Assembly (NCBI GenBank): GCA_051530055.1
Contig: CM121342.1
Location: 3,782,001-3,846,000, forward strand
DNA: 64,000 bases
Source: Neoechinorhynchus agilis
Lineage: Eukaryota; Acanthocephala
Direction of reading: 5' to 3'
Shown here piece after piece: positions 21,656 to 31,722 of the stretch (position 1 is the stretch's first letter; every line of letters starts with the position of its first letter). The notes below the pieces were generated by a model. That model was given only the letters and a program-made list of their open reading frames with translations, ran no database searches and was not told the origin of the DNA. Made by a program: the position numbers and the translations under genes.

Positions 21656-23850
21656 CTAAAAACTTAATTATAATATACTTTTGGTATGTATTCAATCAAT
21701 CTTCATTTCTCGACAATTAACACACTCACCACCTCCCGCCGAATTCCAGCTTTTGTCCTTCCTCGACCGTCGCTCGTTGTACTGCTAGCGAGATATTTTG
21801 TCGAAGGAATACGCCTGCTCTTGAGTCTCCGGTTGCCTTTCTCAATTTCTTCGAGCGATCCTGGAGCAGAGTGAGTGCCGAGCTGCCGTGCGCTCCATAC
21901 GTCTCTATCCCAAAGGGGACAAAATAGTGAGCCCTCGATAAGTGAAGATATTTCCGTATTTTCCTCCCTTCCGCTGCACTGGCGGCACCACCAGCGATTT
22001 CGAGGGAGTAGGGGATGTTGCTGGCTGCGAGGGTATCCACACACGTGACGTCCCAGAGAAGGCATTTGCCCTCCCGCCACGGGAAGACCGAAATTCCATC
22101 GGGCCTACGGCCGTCTAGTCGACAAAGGTGGGCGGGTTCCAGGATGTTCGGGAAGTTCGCCGTTCTCAACGCCCGAGAAATTGCGTTATTGATTTCAGAA
22201 TGGCGTGAGAACCTTCCTCCTGACTTTCCGCAAACGAGACCGTATCGTCCGAAAGCATCAACCAAAGACCCACATCGATAGCGATGGGGCGTGCATATCG
22301 GGCGACCAAGTCTTAACGATACTGCGATCCTCGTTACCTCATCAGTAAGAAGAGTTCCCACAGATGCCAGAGGAACAGCCTCCAACCACGCCCCAGATTC
22401 TCGTGTTGAAACTGCCAACACTCTAGCTCGGACGACCCCATCGCGGGAACCTGAAAGTAGAGAGCTGTGAGCTCTCGAGACAAGAGGTCCGTCCCAGATC
22501 GACTGTCTGAGGCCATTCACGGGAACATGGTTAGCGCCTGTCTGCTGGCACCATTCCTCAACCGCCACCACGAAATCCCGGTCAAGACAAAACTTTTCCT
22601 TCAAAATGTTCTTCGATACTGGTAGGCTCCCCTCAAACGATCCAAGAAAGGCCGGCAAAGCAAGGTCGACTAGTGCCCGAATTCCCAATCCCCCAGATGA
22701 CACAGGCAAAGAAGCTTGTCGCCACGCCTCATCTGAGAGCTGGACATTTAAAATACGCTCGAGACAAGCCCTCACCTTTCCGTCGAGTTTAGCCAATCCT
22801 TCCTTATGTTTGAAAAATGTTGCTGTGCGAACCTTGTACAATAATTTGGGGATGAAGAGCGCGTTCTTTATCAGAAATAACGCTTCATGAGTCCAGAGAG
22901 CGCTCACCCTATCGCACAGCAACGAAAGTTTCGGTATGATATGGCCGATCTCATCTTCCACATTTGAATCGAAGACGCAACTGCCCAGGAGGCTGAGTTG
23001 TTCCCGAGTCACGGCTCACATTTTTCAGCATTAAGCTCAATTCTCCAAATCGCGCAGTACAACGGAGGGATCACCTCCGAGCGTAGCGTCATCCAAGTAC
23101 CAAGCGTTGAAGCTGGAATGGAGAGAATGCGCTATTGGATTTACTGTTAGGGAGAATGCGATTGGAACGAGGGGATCTCCTTGCTGCACTCCTCTTTCGG
23201 ACCAAATGAGGTGGTCTTCGAAAAGCAAAGGAGTCGCCGTCCCGTAGGCATTGAGAAAATACTGGAAGGCTTCTGGTGCATGATCCCTAATTGCGCGGAA
23301 CATGATTTCTCCATTGAGAGAGTTAAAGGCGTTCCGAAAATCACACTAAAGAATCACGCACGGCTCTGAGCTTCTCGTAGCAAAGTTTCGGACGCGAGTG
23401 GACAATAGCTTCCGCCCCGCAGGATGTGCAGCAGCCCAGTTGGACTGGACGAAGTTGCTGTCCGGTTTTCTCTATGATACGTTTGCAGAGAATTTTTCCT
23501 GCGAGTCGGCGTATCGTCGAAGATACGGCAATGGGACGGATCCCACCTTCTTTTTTTGTGAGGGCACACAATGAGGCTCCGAAAAATAGGTCCTTTGCAA
23601 CGGGTTCAGGTCCACTCCAGTCAGGCGGTCGACTGTTCGAGAAAGCGCACTTCCTAGAGAGAGAGCTGCTTCACCAGTTGTAAAGTCCTTTAGGTGCTGA
23701 GGCCTTAGTCCGTCAAGCCTGTGACCCGAACCATTTGCAAAAGTTGAGATGGCCTTTTTTATCTCTGAAATTTTAGTGGGCGTCCTGTCTTGTATGGAAG
23801 GAGATGGAATTTCAAAACTTCCGCTATTGACTAAAATCAAATTACCTAGT
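21656..23850 (-). mobile_element. LINE with RT and restriction-like endonuclease domain, copy 1
   Basis: Reading the minus strand, 23840-23037 encodes reverse transcriptase pieces: DGLRPQHLKDFTTG, GGIRPIAVSSTIRRLAGKIL, GVQQGDPLVPIAFSL and active-site box YLDD. A 428-codon open frame (23012-21726) follows, with a C-terminal zinc-ribbon-like CRCGSLVDAFGR-type segment (here YRCGSLVDAFGR), then HSEINNAISRAL, RRPDGISVFPW and CLLWDVTCVDT. The RPD...WDVT spacing is that of a PD-(D/E)XK restriction-like endonuclease, as in R2-type elements, so target cleavage is probably by this domain. The 5' end is truncated and the RT is broken by at least one or two frame changes, while the endonuclease half is open. 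The R2/NeSL-type assignment is from motif order only. Confidence 0.78.
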
Positions 23851-24659
23851 GTACAGGTTCTGCTACTTATTCTTCTTGTTTTAAATAAAACTTGTTTATA
23901 TATTTAAATAGCACTTTTTCATGTTGCAACTCGCTTATTTGGCTTACTTTTCTTGTAGAGTCGACGTCCGTGATCATTTCGGAACAAAACACAATCGATG
24001 GTTTAATTGATAGTGTTGTCTATAAAGGAGAAGCAACACTGTGATGTTCCCAAATCTCCATGGATCCCCATGGATTGAAAAAAGAACTATTTCCCTGACT
24101 TTGTTCAACCCCCAAAATCACCTTTCGTTGCAGAGATGTCACTTTTCCTTTCGAAAAACCTGCAATAAAAACCGAATTTCTCAACCTGAGAAAAGAAATC
24201 GCGCACTGAAAGCGGACTTTCACAAATACGATCAAAAAGAGTTTTGACAACTGTGTGCTATAGTTGCTTTCACTCCTGCATCAGAAATGCATTAGTGTCC
24301 TAGAAATCGAGACAGATTTTTCGTAATGACTACCAACAAATCAAAATTTCGGCAAAAGGACTTGTCCTGGAAGCGGATATTCGATGTGCCATGTCCATAA
24401 TCGACCCACGGAAACTTTAGTTGCCTATAGGTGAAAAAGAGACAATGTACTCCACTGTTCCTTTTATCGTTGTTTTAAATATTTTCTTCAACCATACCGT
24501 CGAATTAATTTTACTAAGAAAAGGAGTGATATATTTTCCGACCATAAACAGTTTTAAAACTTCTACTTTAAAGCAACTCGAATACATCGTGAATGTTAAA
24601 TGTTTAAAGTTGAATTGCGATTTTTTTTGAAAGTTTCATCAATTTATTCTTTGAAGATA
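23851..24659. other. intergenic, no gene seen
   Basis: AT-rich sequence between two LINE remnants. No coding region, RNA gene or clear repeat was found. Confidence 0.4.
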
Positions 24660-25430
24660 TAAACATAATAATTCGCCGTCCTCGTCCTCAATTGTCGCCT
24701 GAATGCTTGCAGTGTTGCCTCTCAACACGGCGATGCTGATATTTTGAACCATCACCGGTTATAACCTGAAGGCGTCACTTCAGGAGTTGAAGAGCCTTGC
24801 TACCAAGAGATCCGTAGGTCTCTACCCCAAAAGGCACAAACACATGAACCCGGGCTAAATCAAGGTATTTCGCCGTTTTCCGTCCTTCCGCAGCGCTCGC
24901 TGCACCTCCAGCTTGAACCACGGAGAACTTGAGATTGCTGGCCTTGAGTGTATCGACACAAATGGCGTCCCGGAGGTGGCATTTACCCTTCCGCCACGGA
25001 AATGCGGTCACCCCATCAGGTCTAAGCCCGTCGTCCTTACAGAGGTTGACAGGTTCCAAAATATTGGGGGTATTTACCGGGTAGCAAGTGCCCGGCTCAG
25101 CACCATGTTAATTTCGGCTGCGAATCTGCCGGCTGATTTTCTACAGATGAGACCATGACGTCCTGACGAATCCACATTTGTACCGCAGCGGTAACAGTGG
25201 GGATGACACATCGGTAGTCCCAGTCTCATTGAAACTCCGACCCGTACCGCCTGGTCGAAGAGAAGAATACCCACAAATGCCAACGGGACCGCGTTCAATC
25301 GAGCACTTGATTCTCTACTGGAGACTGCTGACAACCTGGCACGGGCAACGTCGTCGCTTGAGTCTGATAAGAGAGAGAGCTTTGAACACTTGCGAGGAGA
25401 GGTCGATCCGTTGCGATGTGGAGTCCATCG
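24660..25430 (-). mobile_element. diverged fragment of the same LINE class
   Basis: The minus strand encodes ARLNAVPLAFVGILL, CYRCGTNVDSSGRHGLICRK, then LRPDGVTAFPWRKGKCHL and FVPFGVETYGSLGS, the C-terminal endonuclease region seen in copy 1 but clearly diverged. The catalytic WDVT segment reads RDAICVDT, so the acidic-residue context is altered. A frameshift splits it near 25060. Only the 3' third remains, consistent with 5' truncation. It belongs to a different subfamily from copies 1 and 2. Confidence 0.75.
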
Positions 25431-25902
25431 TTTCGAGAATAAAAATCGCTATTGGATTATCAACAAAGAACGATCCCATAATGATTAAATATGAATTAAC
25501 CCTTTTCTGGTTTCTTTTTTGTGGATTTGTACAATTGGACGTTTTTCCAATAACTATTTCTGAAGTTTAATTGCGAACGAAAACATTTACGGTCGTCTAA
25601 GCTCAAAATAATTGTTTAACGACAAAGAATTAACTTATGATTGCAACTAGTTCGGTATACCCATTTTGTTAGCTTAGGCTTTTTTGATGTTCTTTAATTC
25701 ATGATACGAAAATAATCATATTGTTATAATCCAAAATATAGACGATATTTCAAGTACGATAAAACCAATAAGTTTTGCTCATTGTTTGAAACTGCCTTCA
25801 ATACACTTTGTTCTTTAAAATTGCTAAACGTTGAAAGTTACAAATTATAAATCAAGGATTGTCATCTACAGCTGCTTCCTTTAGTAGTCTCAGCATTTAA
25901 AT
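25431..25902. other. intergenic, no gene seen
   Basis: AT-rich sequence. It may hold the promoter of the small secreted-peptide frame that starts at 25903. Confidence 0.35.
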
Positions 25903-26136
25903 ATGTGTTCAAGTAACCCAATGGAGTGCATGATAGTTTTACTTCCATTCGTCTTTCTACTGGCGATCGGGACAAACGCCCTATCGATTCATGGATATCA
26001 CAACGACCCACGAGATCGCCATCCTCGTCCAGCTTCCAAGTATCACAATCCGAAATTGCAGGTCCGTAAAGGGCCAATCCGTAATATTCCACGAAAAGTT
26101 ATCCTTCAAGGAAGAACAACAAGGATTAAAAACTAA
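25903..26136 (+). CDS. possible small secreted peptide precursor, 77 aa
   Basis: The frame starts at an ATG and stops with TAA. Residues about 9-26 (CMIVLLPFVFLLAIGTNA) form a hydrophobic signal-peptide core, followed by a basic, proline- and histidine-rich tail with GYHNDPRDRHPRP and several Arg/Lys clusters that could be processing sites. No family is recognised and there are no cysteines in the predicted mature part. The size and layout resemble neuropeptide or antimicrobial precursors, but this is inference. A chance frame cannot be excluded. Confidence 0.35.
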   Translation: MCSSNPMECMIVLLPFVFLLAIGTNALSIHGYHNDPRDRHPRPASKYHNPKLQVRKGPIRNIPRKVILQGRTTRIKN

Positions 26137-26447
26137 TTATTTTTGATATGTTAAATGCATAACATGTATCCGTCCAAAGATTCTTATTGAGGGATAAGGG
26201 TAAAAGGATATCTCGCATTTGTAGAAATTATCCAAAAAAATCAAAACATTAAACGAAGCTAAAGAGCGGTTAGTAAAACATGATCAAAATTTATAGCATT
26301 GATTATGTTTTCGGTTTGTACTCTTGTCATTTATTTTTAAAACATGGAAAGCCAAAGTGATCGCGTTATTATATTAAAATGAGAGTAGAATGTATTTTGA
26401 TCGGGGTTTCTCTGCGTTGATCACTAAATCTCCTTTTTTTACTTTTA
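26137..26447. other. intergenic, no gene seen
   Basis: AT-rich, ending at the left breakpoint of the duplicated proline-rich module. Confidence 0.35.
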
Positions 26448-26630
26448 AACTTTACCAGAGCCGAAAAGGGTGATCTCGTGAATCAAAGATTTTTTACGCT
26501 CATTAAATCGATACAAACTATGCATTTGTCAACATTTTCAATTTGCGTATCAAATATTTATCTTTGACGCTTTCTTTATGTAGCGTTGAACAATTAAATG
26601 TTCATAAAACTGAAAAGAGTTTGCTGTATA

Positions 26631-26636
26631 TTTCAG
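26631..26636 (+). promoter_or_regulatory. acceptor-like TTTCAG upstream of proline-rich gene start
   Basis: A pyrimidine-containing stretch ending in TTTCAG lies 42 bp before the ATG at 26679 and is conserved in all three copies of the module. No donor upstream is obvious, so it could be the acceptor of a 5' UTR intron or a spliced-leader acceptor. This is an inference from sequence alone. Confidence 0.3.
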
Positions 26637-26678
26637 TCCGTTAAGAGAAGTCGAACATAAAGATTTGAGAAACAAAAA

Positions 26679-27566
26679 ATGAGTCTCCGAATGAGAGAGC
26701 CAATAAATCAATACAACGAAACAATTCTACACGAAACGAAGTTGAACGAAGCAGATTTCGCTGGTCAAAAAGGATCCTATTCTGAAAATCAGAATATTCA
26801 ATCACTTAAAAGTGGTAATAATGATTCATTAAAAGCGACGATTAGTACCGACGAAAGTTCATCAACGGAGTCACAATCCTGTGCGATGTTGAACGATCTC
26901 GATCCTTTGATTGTCCGAAAAGCGCATACCGGCGATATTCAACAGGTCACTCAGACCGTTTATATAAAATACCTTCAACCGCCAAAGCTTCCACCGGCAG
27001 GACCAATATTCATCCAAGAAAAAAGGCTTCCTCGTCGACCTACACCGCCCCCAATCTACATCCGGCAACAACCAAAACCACCACCAACACCTCCACCACT
27101 CGTCTTACGCGAATGTCCTCCTCAAGCTCCTTCCCGGACAAATGCTCCTCAAATCATTTACCGCCACTTGCCTTCTTCTCCACAACCAAAAAGAAGGATT
27201 ATCGTTGAAAGGCTTCCTCCATTGCCACCGAAGCCACGAGATATCTACATTGAACGATGGATGCCCTATCCCAAATCTTCGAAACGAATAATCATCTATC
27301 AAAAGGCACCGTGTCCTCCATCGAACTCGCGGCGGAATATTCTTATTATTTACGATGGGACGCCGCAGTGCCGCCAAGAAATTCGGGATCTCGGAGTGAG
27401 CATCACTGATCCAGTGGCCTACAAAAGTCAATTTCATTCATCCCTTCTGGATCACAATACCATTCAGACGGCACTACGAAGAATTTGCTTTAAGGATTCT
27501 AAGGTAAATCAAACTAAAGGAGTCTATAGTATAACTTCTGTTATTCTAGGAAATTCGGAACGATAA
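26679..27566 (+). CDS. proline-rich repeat protein, intact copy C, 295 aa
   Basis: A single open frame from ATG to TAA. Residues 1-65 are polar. From about residue 85 to 215 the protein alternates short hydrophobic strings with proline clusters: IFIQEKRLPRRPTPPPIYIR, LVLRECPPQAP, IIYRHLPSSPQPKRRIIVER and DIYIERWMPYPKSSKRIIIY. The unit is roughly Ile/Val-x-Ile-x-Arg/Glu then PxPxP, repeated every 12-18 residues, which suggests an extended beta/polyproline filament or scaffold. No signal peptide, membrane helix or known domain is recognised. The C-terminal 60 residues are mixed. It is the only one of three copies in the window without truncation or a stop. The function is unknown. Confidence 0.75.
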   Translation: MSLRMREPINQYNETILHETKLNEADFAGQKGSYSENQNIQSLKSGNNDSLKATISTDESSSTESQSCAMLNDLDPLIVRKAHTGDIQQVTQTVYIKYLQPPKLPPAGPIFIQEKRLPRRPTPPPIYIRQQPKPPPTPPPLVLRECPPQAPSRTNAPQIIYRHLPSSPQPKRRIIVERLPPLPPKPRDIYIERWMPYPKSSKRIIIYQKAPCPPSNSRRNILIIYDGTPQCRQEIRDLGVSITDPVAYKSQFHSSLLDHNTIQTALRRICFKDSKVNQTKGVYSITSVILGNSER

Positions 27567-27925
27567 TGAACGAGTCCAGTCATTAAATTGTTCAAACTTT
27601 CAAAGTGTCCCAGACGATTATGTTGTTCGTGTTTAGAATAGAATCCCTTTTTGGCGATATTTCGTTCAATAAAGCCATTGTTTCGTCTTAAGCACCAACT
27701 GGAAATGCCTCTCCGTCTTTATGGTTTTTCATTGTTTTTAGTTTATTTGTTTTGGGTGAAAATGATGAGAGTTCAATTTGAACGCTGATGACCGTTTTCT
27801 CTAACCGACCTCTGTTAGTCTCGATATTCAAAATATTCGAATGAAGAAAATTTAATATCTTGTTTCAATGCTACTCAATCACAAATTCTTTTCTTAAAGT
27901 TTAATCAATTTTTTATGTGATAATG

Positions 27926-28502
27926 ATTTGATTGATACTACAATAGTTCACGGTATACCGCAATTTAAGATTTCGTGACTCCGTTACCGTGATGTTACCC
28001 ATTCAAATTCCTTCCGTTAAAAAACCCTTGAAAGATCTACCAGTCCCTCAGAAATTAACTGCAACCTCTTTTTCAAAGATTATAACTATGAAAAGTAAAC
28101 TCCTGCACTTAAAGAGATAGTAAAAGTTTAATTTTGAGATAATTCTCATTTGACTGCCTCTTTTTCTAGCAATCAAAAACATTTAATTTTTGGCATAAAA
28201 ACAATCATTACAAAATCAATGGTGCAATGATTATCGATATTACAATCTCATTACCAGAAAATTTCGATGATCCAAAAATTAGAAATCGATTTTGTATTAT
28301 TTTCGGTTCAGTACTCACCAGGATCGCATTTGAGCTTTAAGAATAATAAAGAACTAACGATTTTATCGTCCTACTTTGCCACAATAATAATTAAGAAAAT
28401 CTAAGATTGGTAATGGCGTCTGTAAAAGTCAATGATTCAAAATTCAGCTTCTATTTTCGCTTTAGAAGTTTGCAGAATACCCGGTTCGCTTCTTGAGCAA
28501 CA
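27926..28502. other. intergenic, no gene seen
   Basis: AT-rich sequence between the duplicated module and the tRNA gene. No feature is recognised. Confidence 0.4.
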
Positions 28503-28574
28503 GCGTTGGTGGTGTAATGGTTAGCATGGTTGCCTTCCAAGCAGCCGATCCGGGTTCGATTCCCGGCCAACGCA
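28503..28574 (+). tRNA. tRNA-Gly (anticodon TCC)
   Basis: A 72-nt intronless tRNA. The acceptor stem GCGTTGG pairs with CCAACGC and the discriminator base is A. The D-arm region GTGGTGTAATGGTTAGCAT is the eukaryotic A box of tRNA-Gly. The anticodon loop CTTCCAA gives TCC. The T arm CCGGGTTCGATTCCCGG is a perfect B box. The whole closely resembles animal tRNA-Gly(TCC), so it should be a functional Pol III gene. No T run of four or more directly follows; the first good one is some distance downstream. Confidence 0.95.
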
Positions 28575-29707
28575 ACGCCCATGGAGGAGCGGAACGGGAT
28601 GAAAGCGTCCATTAATGATCAGGATCATTCCGCGAGCTTCGCTAGTGGGCAACAGTGCTCAATCCATCGAACGACAGCCAATCCAACCGACTTGCAAGAA
28701 TTTTTCCTTAAACTACATCGAGCAACCCTTCTGGGTAAAATCTCTTTTAAGGAATTCGCGCTAAGACTTATTTACAACCTTCAAAAGTGCAAAGGAGAGA
28801 AGCTCCTGCGGACGGTGGTGATTGCATGTTTTGTACTTTGTTATTGTAATACCTAGAAAAAAAGTTTTCTGTTCAAAAAAAACATTTGAACTTTCCTTAA
28901 TTCGTGACCTCTTGCCTTTAATTTTTCTCAGCTCCTCTAAGAAATGGCCTTAGAGAATTCACAATTGCTGGCGCACGCAGTTGGAACAAATGTTTATTTT
29001 GGACCGATATTTCGGAGTTTTACACTCCTTCTTCAAGATTCTGAGTCACGCTTACCAGGATAAAAGATTAATCTGGTCTTTTGGTCCTCCGAGGTGCCTG
29101 AGGTCTCCAATAGAGCAGACGAAGGACCAACGATAAGTTCTAGACCAACGAAAAACCCTAATTGTTATTTTACTAGTTGTATGGCCGTGTTAAATAAAAA
29201 AATACATGTAGTCAGAATAAAGTCGGTGAGGAAGTCGACTCATCACGTTATTTAAACACGATAATCCTTGTGATAACTCCGCTGATTCCCACTTTTCACT
29301 TCTTTCGAAATAAATAAAGCTTCCCAGCCAGTAACTCTTATTTGGTATCTATTTGTGGCCTCACAGTTGATAATTTTCGTTGGGAACACAGTCCACGGAT
29401 TCATTGATCAGGGGAACGCATAAGATCATTTAATACCCTACTCCTCGTGCAACTCGTTAATTCCTCGCTTACAAATGGAATCCTAGGGAAAATAAAGAAT
29501 TGCACTTCATGCTTGCTCGAAAGTCCGCCGATCGATTCTGCTCTACGTCGAAAGCTTCTCGATTTCCCGATCCCATAACCGTTTTAAGCGAACATTCCGT
29601 TCACAACCTCAACAGCGGTCCTTTTAGCCTCCCATTTTATAGATCGCTTGCTTCATCACCCAAGGATGGTCAGAATTTCGAAGCATAACTATGGCTTTCT
29701 TGCAAGA
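28575..29707. other. no gene supported; one weak open frame
   Basis: A 92-codon frame from an ATG at 28578 to 28856 starts only 4 bp after the tRNA and has no recognisable family, so I do not call it. The rest is noncoding as far as can be seen, apart from a hairpin motif at about 28990-29045 and the breakpoint of the LINE copy at about 29708. Confidence 0.4.
28990..29045 (-). other. hairpin motif resembling Penelope-type 3' sequences
   Basis: On the minus strand the sequence runs CTTGAAGAAGGAGTGTAAAA then CTCCGAAATATCGG. GGAGT and ACTCC can pair around a short loop, and a CCGAAATATCGG near-palindrome follows. The GAAGAAG-stem-GAAA layout is reminiscent of hammerhead-like sequences near ends of Penelope-type retroelements, but no reverse transcriptase or GIY-YIG coding is present here. 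It may be a remnant or coincidence. Confidence 0.25.
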
Positions 29708-30562
29708 CGAGAATCTGGAACGTGGTTGGAGGCTGTTCCTCTGGCATCAGTGGGAACTCTTCTTACTGACGAGGTAACGAGGATCGCAGTATCCTTAAGA
29801 CTTGGTCTCCCGATATGCACGCCCCATCGCTGTCGATGTGGGTCTTTGGTTGATGCTTTCGGGCGACACGGTCTCGTTTGCGGAAAGTCAGGAGGAAGGT
29901 TCTCACGCCATTCTGAAATCAATAACGCAATTTCTCGAGCGTTGAGAACGGCGAACTTCCCGAACATCCTGGAACCCGCCCACCTTTGTCGACTAGACGG
30001 CCGTAGGCCCGATGGAATTTCGGTCTTCCCGTGGCGGGAGGGCAAATGCCTTCTCTGGGACGTCACGTGTGTGGATACCCTCGCAGCCAGCAACATCCCC
30101 TACTCCCTCGAAATCGCCGGTGGTGCCGCCAGTGCAGCGGAAGGGAGGAAAATACGGAAATATCTTCACTTATCGAGGGCTCACTATTTTGTCCCCTTTG
30201 GGATAGAGACGTATGGAGCGCACGGCAGCTCGGCACTCACTCTGCTCCAGGATCGCTCGAAGAAATTGAGAAAGGCAACCGGAGACTCAGGAGCAGGCGT
30301 ATTCCTTCGACAAAATATCTCGCTAGCAGTACAACGAGCGACGGTCGAGGAAGGACAAAAGCTGGAATTCGGCGGGAGGTGGTGAGTGTGTTAATTGTCG
30401 AGAAATGAAGATTGATTGAATACATACCAAAAGTATATTATAATTAAGTTTTTAGGTCGTTCTTTTCCACTCTTTCCTCGGAATCAGTTCGAATTTGGAG
30501 GATTGATCGGTGGAGACGAAGGAGCGGAGGTAGAGATTTGTGCGAGGAACGAAAAGAATGGA
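29708..30562 (+). mobile_element. LINE (RT plus restriction-like endonuclease type), copy 2, 5'-truncated
   Basis: From about 29708 the sequence is nearly identical to the C-terminal half of copy 1 (21656-22430), in the opposite strand. It keeps the endonuclease segment intact: CRCGSLVDAFGRHGLVCGKS, RRPDGISVFPWREGK and LLWDVTCVDT. The frame ends at 30385. After it come the same 65-bp 3' region as copy 1 and about 110 bp of the 350-bp minisatellite unit. The 5' end stops abruptly inside the coding region, the usual outcome of incomplete target-primed reverse transcription, though no poly-A tail or target duplication is visible. Confidence 0.8.
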
Positions 30563-30976
30563 CCAAATAGAAAACTGTATGACAATCTGAAAGTTCGCAA
30601 AATCAGATATCGAAATTCATTTAATTTTTACGCTCCATAAACAAGTATGAATATTTCCAATTTCAAACACTCAGCTGCCGTCTTAGTGTAACGGTCGAAT
30701 AAATTCCCTACTAAAAAGCACACATTCTTCTAGAAAAGTTTAATCCATCTTCGAAGACACTATTTTTTATAATTTGGCAAACACGCCCAATCCCGTTGTC
30801 ATTTCAACATGAATGGTCGCAAGTTTGTTGCTTATTCTTTTAATTTTACGCTCCATAAACATACAAAAAGTAGTCCAAAACAAACATCCTAAAATGGCGC
30901 AACGATTGCGAGCTCATAGAATTTAGAAAATGAAGAACGTTTAAGATGGATATCGGGTCCCCGAGGCACGATCCTG
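30563..30976. other. intergenic; short direct repeat
   Basis: No gene seen. A short segment containing ACGCTCCATAAACA occurs twice, near 30628 and 30846. Nothing else is recognised. Confidence 0.35.
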
Positions 30977-31722
30977 GACGCAGAGCTCAGTAACGAAGAA
31001 AGTAACCTCAAAACGCTGTGGGATCCCGTCGATCATCACGGCGTGTTATCTCTTCCATTTCCGATCGTAAAACTGGAGCAACACCCGAACGAATTTCTGA
31101 TATCACAAAAGAATACAGAGAATTGATTGAAAAAGAGCTCTTTTTCAATCAATTCTTTGTATTGATTGAAAAAGAATTGATTGAAAAATACCAATGAGCT
31201 CTTTTTCAATCAATTCTTTGTATTGATTGAAAAAGAATTGATTGAAAAATACCAATGAGTTCTTTTTCAATCAATTCTTTGTATTGATTGAAAAAGAATT
31301 GATTGAAAAATACCAATGAGCTCTTTTTCAATCAATTCTTTTTCAATCAATACAAAGAATTGTTTGAAAAAGAGCTCATTGGTATTTGCAACGATGTGCT
31401 CGGTCTTCTTGAAAAACACTTGATTCCACGTGCCAGTACTCCTGAAAGCAAGATTTTCTATTTGAAGATGCGTGGAGATTACCTACGATACGTGGCTGAA
31501 TTCGCTCAGGGTGAGGAGCGCTCAAAAGTCGTCGAGGACTCTCTTAAAGCGTTCGATATCGCTAAAGAAAACATGCAGCCAATTCGCCTTGGTCTCGCTC
31601 TAAACTTCAGTGCCTTTTATTATGAAATACAAAATGCGCCAGACCGAGCTTGTCAGTTGGCTCGTAAGGCATTTCATGATGCCATTGCAGTAGTAGACAC
31701 TTTGGGTGACTCTGGGACAATA
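30977..31722 (+). pseudogene. 14-3-3 protein pseudogene
   Basis: Three pieces of a 14-3-3 protein are visible in order. First is AELSNEESNL (30980-31010). A shifted frame follows with VGSRRSSRRVISS and ITKEYRELIEKEL (31015-31140). After a 200-bp palindromic insertion comes a long open piece with [39 protein letters not shown] and [20 protein letters not shown] up to [16 protein letters not shown] (to about 31720). Helices 3 to 8 are thus largely preserved. Roughly seven codons are missing at the frame change. The last helix, which should follow DTL, is replaced by LINE sequence. 14-3-3 proteins bind phosphoserine/threonine targets, but this copy cannot make a normal one. The absence of introns suggests either a retrocopy or a single large exon. 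Confidence 0.85.
31140..31345. repeat. 61-bp palindromic triplication derived from the 14-3-3 sequence
   Basis: Three units of 61 bp start near 31141, 31202 and 31263, and a partial fourth at 31324. Each contains perfect 18-bp inverted arms (TTTTTCAATCAATTCTTT and its complement) around a 12-nt loop. Each unit is the reverse complement of the 14-3-3 coding stretch at about 31346-31390 with very few changes. The block sits exactly inside the homologous codons, so it arose by fold-back copying and tandem amplification at this site. Confidence 0.85.

Noticed and set aside
28578-28856. 92-codon frame directly after the tRNA
   Set aside because: The ATG is 4 bp from the tRNA end and the composition is unremarkable, so there is insufficient support.
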